64,000 nt of DNA, from contig NZ_CANMEH010000012.1 of NCBI RefSeq assembly GCF_947496875.1, positions 1-64,000 on the forward strand, given 5' to 3'. The notes below the pieces were generated by a model. That model saw only the letters and a program-made list of their open reading frames with translations, ran no database searches and was not told the DNA's origin. Of the stretch, positions 59,803 to 64,000 are shown piece after piece. Position numbers and translations under genes: made by a program. Every line of letters begins with the position of its first letter. Position 1 is the stretch's first letter. Source of the stretch: an uncultured Paracoccus sp. (GTDB lineage Bacteria > Pseudomonadota > Alphaproteobacteria > Rhodobacterales > Rhodobacteraceae).

Positions 59803-60159
59803 TCAGAGGAGACGGAGCTTGGGAGGTCGTTCGTTCAGTCCAGGTGCCCGACTGGCGACGGCTTCAGCAGTTGGCAGGGCATGGCTGGCAGGCGCGTAAA
59901 CGCTGGGCGAGTCTTCCCTCGGAAATGTCAGAAAGACCGAAAGACCTGAACAAAGCAACTCACAGCTTCCAGCATCCATCGATCCGCAGTGCTGTTCGCC
60001 GTCACAGGAACGGTCGCTGCCGGTCGCAACCTGCGTCATCTCGCTGACATGCGCCGCGTGATCCGGCCCTGCGCTCAGGCGCGCCGCATGCGCAGACGTC
60101 GCCGTCGTCATGAAGGCGATCACGAGCACGGCCAGCATGGTGACGAGGCGCGAGAACAT
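59803..60159 (-). CDS. Small secreted Cys-rich protein heading the copper cluster
   Basis: Unknown 118-residue protein; start ATG 60159 (MFSRLVTMLAVLVIAF) gives a clean signal peptide; an ATG at 60195 would add 12 residues. The mature part has five cysteines (GSDRSCDGEQHCGSMDAGSC; ELLCSG) and ends NERPPKLRLL, like its relative at 53530. First gene of the leftward copper cluster, 75 nt before the oxidase gene. Periplasmic metal binding inferred. Confidence 0.62.
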   Translation of the reverse strand: MFSRLVTMLAVLVIAFMTTATSAHAARLSAGPDHAAHVSEMTQVATGSDRSCDGEQHCGSMDAGSCELLCSGLSVFLTFPREDSPSVYAPASHALPTAEAVASRAPGLNERPPKLRLL

Positions 60160-60268
60160 CCCGGAAAGATAGGCGCTGGTCACGGGAATGTCCATTGCCC
60201 CAAGCGTCGCGCCTCTGGCAGAACTTCATCCTCGGCATATAGCCAATAGAAATTACTCGCCACCAATC

Positions 60269-60736
60269 ATGCAACTCATGAGTAAAGAACTCCGTAACAT
60301 CTCGTGGCTCGGATTGCTCCTCGGCGGCCTGATCCTGGCGATCCTCGCTGGATGGCATCAGGCCCGGACAACCTCCACCGCCGCGGCATCTGCAGAAGTC
60401 GAGCAGGGGCGGCAGGTCTATGCGGACCAATGCGCCTCCTGCCACGGTGCGGACCTGGAGGGGCAGCCGGACTGGAAGACACCCCTTCCGTCCGGGCGTC
60501 TCCCGGCGCCACCGCACGATGCCGGCGGCCACACGTGGCACCATCCCGATGACATCCTGTTCCGCATCGTCAGGGAAGGCACGGCCGCCATCGTCGGGGG
60601 CGGCTATGAGAGCGACATGCCGGGGTTTGCCGATCTTCTCAGCGACGCCGAGATCCGGGCTGTCCTCGCCTATATCAAGAGCACCTGGCCAGAGCGCGAG
60701 CGGACCTACCAGGAGAATGTGTCGCAACCACACTGA
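60269..60736 (+). CDS. Membrane-anchored cytochrome c
   Basis: A 155-residue cytochrome: signal anchor 12-28 (SWLGLLLGGLILAILAGW), heme motif CASCH (Cys55-Cys58-His59), and probable Met ligand in ESDMPGFADLLSD. It is transcribed away from the copper operon. Starts at 60269 and 60278 are both possible. It might accept electrons from the multicopper oxidase region or from arsenite oxidase, but neither is shown by sequence. Confidence 0.83.
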   Translation: MQLMSKELRNISWLGLLLGGLILAILAGWHQARTTSTAAASAEVEQGRQVYADQCASCHGADLEGQPDWKTPLPSGRLPAPPHDAGGHTWHHPDDILFRIVREGTAAIVGGGYESDMPGFADLLSDAEIRAVLAYIKSTWPERERTYQENVSQPH

Positions 60737-60942
60737 TGGCACCTTCGGGATGGAGCTGCCCCTGCGACCGGCAGTGCAATTTCCCGAGGCCCACCGGTCA
60801 CAGTTGAGGCCGCCGAACAGAAGCGGCATGTTTGGATCGACCTGATGGCGAAACCTTTGGGAGGGATGTTCGTGGGATTATCCATGGCTTACTTGGCATT
60901 TGAAGCGCGCTCGATCTTGGCGCCGCCTCGGGTTTTCCCTCG

Positions 60943-62220
60943 ATGAACAATCCCGGCTCCAGTTCATCGAAGCGGGTTCAGGACCGCACGGAGCGGCTCA
61001 ACAAGAACTGCTTCTGCGTTACACTGGACCTTCCATCGCTGCGCGAGGCGCTGGAGCAGGAGGCAGGTGAGCCGGCGTTCTTCGAGACGTTCATCGGCCC
61101 CAAGACCCACCTGTTCTCGCACGTGCCGGTGTTCCTTTCGGCCACCACCGTCAATGAGATGCGCGCGATCGCAGTGGCTGTGGAGACCACCGCCCAACTC
61201 GAGGCATACAAGACCGCGGTCCTCTCCTGGGCGCCGGAAATCGCGTGGGGGGATCACGGCCCGCTCGGGGCATTGATGGGCTACGACTTTCATCTCGGCG
61301 AAGACGGCCCCCGGTTGATCGAAATCAACACCAACGCCGGCGGCGCGTTTCTCAATGCCTTTCTTGCACGAGCGCAGCGCGCGTGCTGCGCCGAAATGGA
61401 TATCCCCCCGGCGCTGCCATCGTTCGAGGACGCGGCGTTTCGCATGTTCCAGAACGAATGGATTCGGCAGCGGGGAACGGGCACGCCACAACGCATCGCC
61501 ATCATCGATGACAATCCGCCGGAACAGTACCTTTATCCCGAGTTCGTGCTCGCGCGGCAAGTTTTGGCGGCACGAGGGGTAGACGCGGTCATCGCCGACG
61601 CCGGTCACCTTAGCTACGACGATGGTCGGCTCAGCGTCGACGGAAAGACGATCGATCTCGTTTACAATCGGGTCACCGATTTCGCCTTTGATCAGCCCGA
61701 GCACAAGGCATTGCAGGAATCCTACCGTGATGGCGCGGTTGTCGTAACGCCGAATCCGCACAACCACGCGCTCCTTGCCGACAAGCGCAACCTTTCGCTT
61801 CTTTCGAATTCCGCGACACTTGAGGCATGGGGAGTCGACCCGGGGATTCGGGCCGGGCTTGCTGCCGTTCCACGCACCGTTTTGGTCAATCCCGACAACG
61901 CTGATGCACTTTGGAAATCCCGCAAGGACTTGTTCTTCAAGCCGACAGGAGGACATGGTGGCAAGGCGGTATATCGTGGCGACAAGCTGACGAAAGGAGT
62001 CTGGGCGGAGATCGCGGGAGGCGGATACGTTGCCCAGACGCTGGTCCGCCCCAGCGAGCGCATGATCAAGATCGACGAGACACCCCAGAGGCGCAAAATG
62101 GACGTGCGACTGTATACCTATGATGGGCAGGTGCTTCTGGTGGCCGCGCGCCTTTATCAAGGCCAGACCACAAATTTCAGGACGCTAGGGGGTGGGTTCG
62201 CGCCGGTGTTCGTGATCTGA
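60943..62220 (+). CDS. ATP-grasp-like protein of unknown role
   Basis: A 425-residue soluble protein. GPRLIEINTNAGGAFLNAFL (near 128) and DLFFKPTGGHGGKAVYRGDK (near 331) look like ATP-grasp strand and loop elements, in an order suggesting a circularly permuted or glutathione-synthetase-related ligase. RVTDFAFDQPEHKALQ and TPNPHNHALLADKRNLSLL are further family-like stretches. Substrate unknown; a peptide- or thiol-forming ligase linked to metal stress is only a guess. It stands alone after a 206-bp spacer (60737-60942) where I see no gene. Confidence 0.65.
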   Translation: MNNPGSSSSKRVQDRTERLNKNCFCVTLDLPSLREALEQEAGEPAFFETFIGPKTHLFSHVPVFLSATTVNEMRAIAVAVETTAQLEAYKTAVLSWAPEIAWGDHGPLGALMGYDFHLGEDGPRLIEINTNAGGAFLNAFLARAQRACCAEMDIPPALPSFEDAAFRMFQNEWIRQRGTGTPQRIAIIDDNPPEQYLYPEFVLARQVLAARGVDAVIADAGHLSYDDGRLSVDGKTIDLVYNRVTDFAFDQPEHKALQESYRDGAVVVTPNPHNHALLADKRNLSLLSNSATLEAWGVDPGIRAGLAAVPRTVLVNPDNADALWKSRKDLFFKPTGGHGGKAVYRGDKLTKGVWAEIAGGGYVAQTLVRPSERMIKIDETPQRRKMDVRLYTYDGQVLLVAARLYQGQTTNFRTLGGGFAPVFVI

Positions 62221-62329
62221 AGCGAGAGCTGTTGGGATCTTGTATAATGAAATCAATCCCTTAAGGTGGAGAACGTTGGACGTCAGACCCATCCCCTCCG
62301 CCACTTGCCCCCACGAAAGCGTTCTCCCG

Positions 62330-62351
62330 ATCCGGCTGCGGCCGGATTTTT
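62330..62351 (+). terminator. Rho-independent terminator
   Basis: ATCCGGC (62330-62336), loop TGCG, GCCGGAT (62341-62347), then TTTTCC and more T-rich sequence. It would end transcription of the ATP-grasp-like gene. Confidence 0.82.
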
Positions 62352-62614
62352 CCGTTGTTTTCGAGGGTTATTCCGGAGGGGCTGAGCACTGGCCCCAGCG
62401 CCAGGAGGCACCGAAGTGGTCTCTTCGGGCCGATATTCTCCGTACCTCATGACTGCACCGATTTGGTGAATAGCTTGTAACCCGCTGTATCTAAGCGGAT
62501 TTTTCATAGCGCGGTTATTGACTCCGACGCCGGTTCCGTCCGGGTGTGACGCCACCGGTATCCAACCCTGTTTTGTCGCCTCGGAACGCGCCACTCGTTG
62601 ACCTCCCGGGCGGG

Positions 62615-62635
62615 TTGTGACCATTCTGACCACAA
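62615..62635. promoter_or_regulatory. Operator-like repeat before the Phd-type antitoxin
   Basis: TTGTG (62615-62619) and CACAA (62631-62635) are inverted arms, and TGACCA occurs twice in direct orientation between them. Lies 16 nt upstream of the antitoxin start, with TTGACC (62598) as a possible -35. Phd/YefM antitoxins repress their own promoters through such sites. Confidence 0.5.
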
Positions 62636-62650
62636 ATCAGGGAGGGGCCC

Positions 62651-62839
62651 ATGAAGGCCGTGTCTGCCCGTGAGGCCAAGCATCACTTCGGCCAGTTGAT
62701 CGACGAGGCGCGGGCCGAGCCCGTGGTGGTCGAGAAGCATGGGCGCCCGGTAGTCGTCGTCCTTGCGGTCGAGGAGTACCAGCGGCTGACCGGCCGGACC
62801 GTGGAACCCTCCGGCAAGAAACGAGAGGACGAGCGGTAA
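62651..62839 (+). CDS. Phd/YefM-family antitoxin
   Basis: A 62-residue protein of the Phd/YefM type: MKAVSAREAKHHFGQLIDEA at the N-terminus and VEKHGRPVVVVLAVEEYQRL, then a charged flexible tail. Preceded by AGGGAGGGG. Normally a Doc, YoeB or RelE-like toxin follows; here the next gene, 3 nt downstream, is a DNA methyltransferase. It may instead control the restriction-modification operon, or its toxin has been lost. Confidence 0.82.
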   Translation: MKAVSAREAKHHFGQLIDEARAEPVVVEKHGRPVVVVLAVEEYQRLTGRTVEPSGKKREDER

Positions 62840-62842
62840 CGC

Positions 62843-64000
62843 ATGCCGATACTGAACTGGCTGACAAGGGACGAGGACATCCGCACGGCGCAGCGCGTGC
62901 CCTATCGCCTGCTGGAGGAAGTCCCAGAGCTGTCGGCGGGTGACGTTGGCGCTGGCAACATGCTCATTGAGGGCGACAACCTGGAGGCGCTGAAGGCGCT
63001 GCTACCGTTCTATGCCGGTCGAGTGAAGTGCATCTACATCGATCCACCCTACAACACGCGCTCTGCATTCGAGCACTACGACGACAACCTCGAACACACG
63101 CAGTGGCTGGCCATGATGTGGCCCAGGCTGGAATTGCTACGTGACTTCCTGACGCCAGACGGTTCTCTGTGGGTTTCTCTTGACGATCACGAAGCCCATT
63201 ACTTCAAAGTAATTGGAGATGAAGCGTTTGGGCGTCGAAACTTTATTCTAGATATTGCTTGGCAGAAACGCGACGGCCCGCCGAACGACCGGAAGATTGG
63301 CATGGTTCACGAGCACATCCTTGTATGGGCAAAACAGCGAGAGGGTGACAGCAAGCAGACCGTCGCTGAAAAGGTGTTCAACCTGATGCCGCGGACGGAC
63401 AAGGCAAACGCTCAATACGCTGTATTCGCAGAGCCAAGTGGACCTGACCCCAAAGGACCGTTTCGAAAGATAGACACGACAGCGAATGGCAAGGGCGGGC
63501 GCTTTGTTCAAAGCCTGTATTATCCGGTAAGGAACCCTTACACGGGAGAGGATGTGTTCCCGAGACCCGGCACATGCTGGCGTCATTCGCAATCCGAAAT
63601 GCAGCGGCTGCAAAATGAGGGGCGACTGTTCTGGGGCGCAAAAGGCACCGCCAAGACGCCGATGCGCAAGCTCTATATCTCAGAAGCAAAACAGGGGATG
63701 AGCGCGCCGAGTGTATGGTCTGGTCTAGCACTGAATCAGCACGCCAGTTCGGAGTTGGAGAAGATATTTGGTCAAAAGGCCTTCTTTGAGACCCCTAAAC
63801 CCGAACGCCTGCTGGAACGCATTCTTCAGATAGCGACCAACCCCGGTGACCTTGTTCTGGACTCCTTTCTCGGCTCTGGCACCACTGCGGCCGTCGCGCA
63901 CAAGATGGGCCGCCGCTACATCGGCATCGAGATGGGCGAGCAGGCCCGCACTCACTGCGCGCTACGCCTGCAGAAGGTCATCGACGGTGAACAAGGCGGC
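62843..64000 (+). CDS. Type III-like (Mod) DNA methyltransferase, runs off the edge
   Basis: At least 386 codons, open to the last base, so the 3' end is missing. The ATG at 62843 is 3 nt after the antitoxin stop. MLIEGDNLEALKALLPFYAG and YIDPPYNTRSAFEHYDDN (catalytic DPPY near residue 70) come first, and the SAM-binding LDSFLGSGTTAAVAHKMGR near 343 follows, the beta-class order of type III Mod and related adenine methyltransferases. A restriction helicase/nuclease gene would be expected to the right. GC is visibly lower than in the island genes. Confidence 0.9.
   Translation, partial: MPILNWLTRDEDIRTAQRVPYRLLEEVPELSAGDVGAGNMLIEGDNLEALKALLPFYAGRVKCIYIDPPYNTRSAFEHYDDNLEHTQWLAMMWPRLELLRDFLTPDGSLWVSLDDHEAHYFKVIGDEAFGRRNFILDIAWQKRDGPPNDRKIGMVHEHILVWAKQREGDSKQTVAEKVFNLMPRTDKANAQYAVFAEPSGPDPKGPFRKIDTTANGKGGRFVQSLYYPVRNPYTGEDVFPRPGTCWRHSQSEMQRLQNEGRLFWGAKGTAKTPMRKLYISEAKQGMSAPSVWSGLALNQHASSELEKIFGQKAFFETPKPERLLERILQIATNPGDLVLDSFLGSGTTAAVAHKMGRRYIGIEMGEQARTHCALRLQKVIDGEQGG

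Larger units (their letters stand above)
62221..62650. other. Terminator-rich, gene-free spacer
   Basis: No convincing gene; a 70-codon plus-strand frame from 62240 and a 116-codon minus frame lack ribosome binding sites and domains. It contains a strong terminator at 62330, a second weaker hairpin CCGCT/AGCGG at 62482-62498 followed by ATTTTT, and the antitoxin operator at 62615. Likely an island junction. Confidence 0.55.

Noticed and set aside
62240..62633. Small genes in the spacer before the antitoxin
   Set aside because: Frames cross a strong terminator and lack starts with ribosome binding sites.
62221..62650. tRNA gene or phage attachment site
   Set aside because: The hairpins do not fold into a cloverleaf and no matching direct repeat was found elsewhere in the window.

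Overview
The window reads as a high-GC alphaproteobacterial chromosome segment, most likely from the Rhodobacterales. This rests on gene-transfer-agent-style tail genes (DUF2460, DUF2163, NlpC/P60, TIM-barrel host-specificity protein), phage families I associate with Rhodobacteraceae, and the type of arsenic genes. No rRNA, tRNA, transposase, integrase or CRISPR array was recognised.

Region 1 (1-38.7 kb) is a prophage continuing past the left edge. It runs: replication/recombination genes (Cas4-like nuclease, RecD-like helicase, primase/VirE helicase); a leftward regulatory pair (unknown 206-residue protein and XRE-ImmA) with a 40-bp palindrome and about eleven GGTTGGGAC-type repeats; RuvC-like resolvase and DUF6362; an AT-richer two-gene insert (dGTPase plus nucleotidyltransferase), the best candidate for an uncharacterised defence cassette; ParB-methyltransferase; small regulators; head genes (terminase, portal, ClpP-like protease, decoration, capsid E); tail genes including a frameshifted tail assembly chaperone; and a lysis cassette with overlapping spanins. 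Two antisense cargo units interrupt the structural operon: a metal efflux pump with a CmtR-like repressor (23.3-24.6 kb) and a DapA-family aldolase (30.6-31.5 kb).

Region 2 (38.7-50.3 kb) is an arsenic island. A five-gene rightward operon, each gene overlapping the next by 4 nt, encodes an ArsR-ArsC fusion, GAPDH, ArsJ, Acr3 and ArsH. It converges on a leftward aioXSRBA cluster for arsenite sensing and oxidation. Together they can oxidise arsenite to arsenate, export arsenite, reduce arsenate, and export arsenate as 1-arseno-3-phosphoglycerate. AioR lacks the features expected of a sigma-54 activator.

Region 3 (50.4-52 kb) is a scar: an hsdR fragment, a second diverged copy of the prophage lysis end (truncated M15 peptidase plus both spanins), and a MerR-family C-terminal fragment. 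The arsenic island therefore sits between two related lysis cassettes.

Region 4 (52-60.7 kb) is a leftward copper-handling cluster: secreted Cys/His protein, multicopper oxidase, CDF transporter, CopA-type ATPase behind a CueR-like box, DUF411 protein, a second Cys/His protein and a DUF305-beta-propeller protein, with a divergent cytochrome c. Region 5 (60.9-64 kb) holds an ATP-grasp-like protein, a terminator-rich spacer, a Phd-type antitoxin and the start of a restriction-modification methyltransferase that runs off the right edge.
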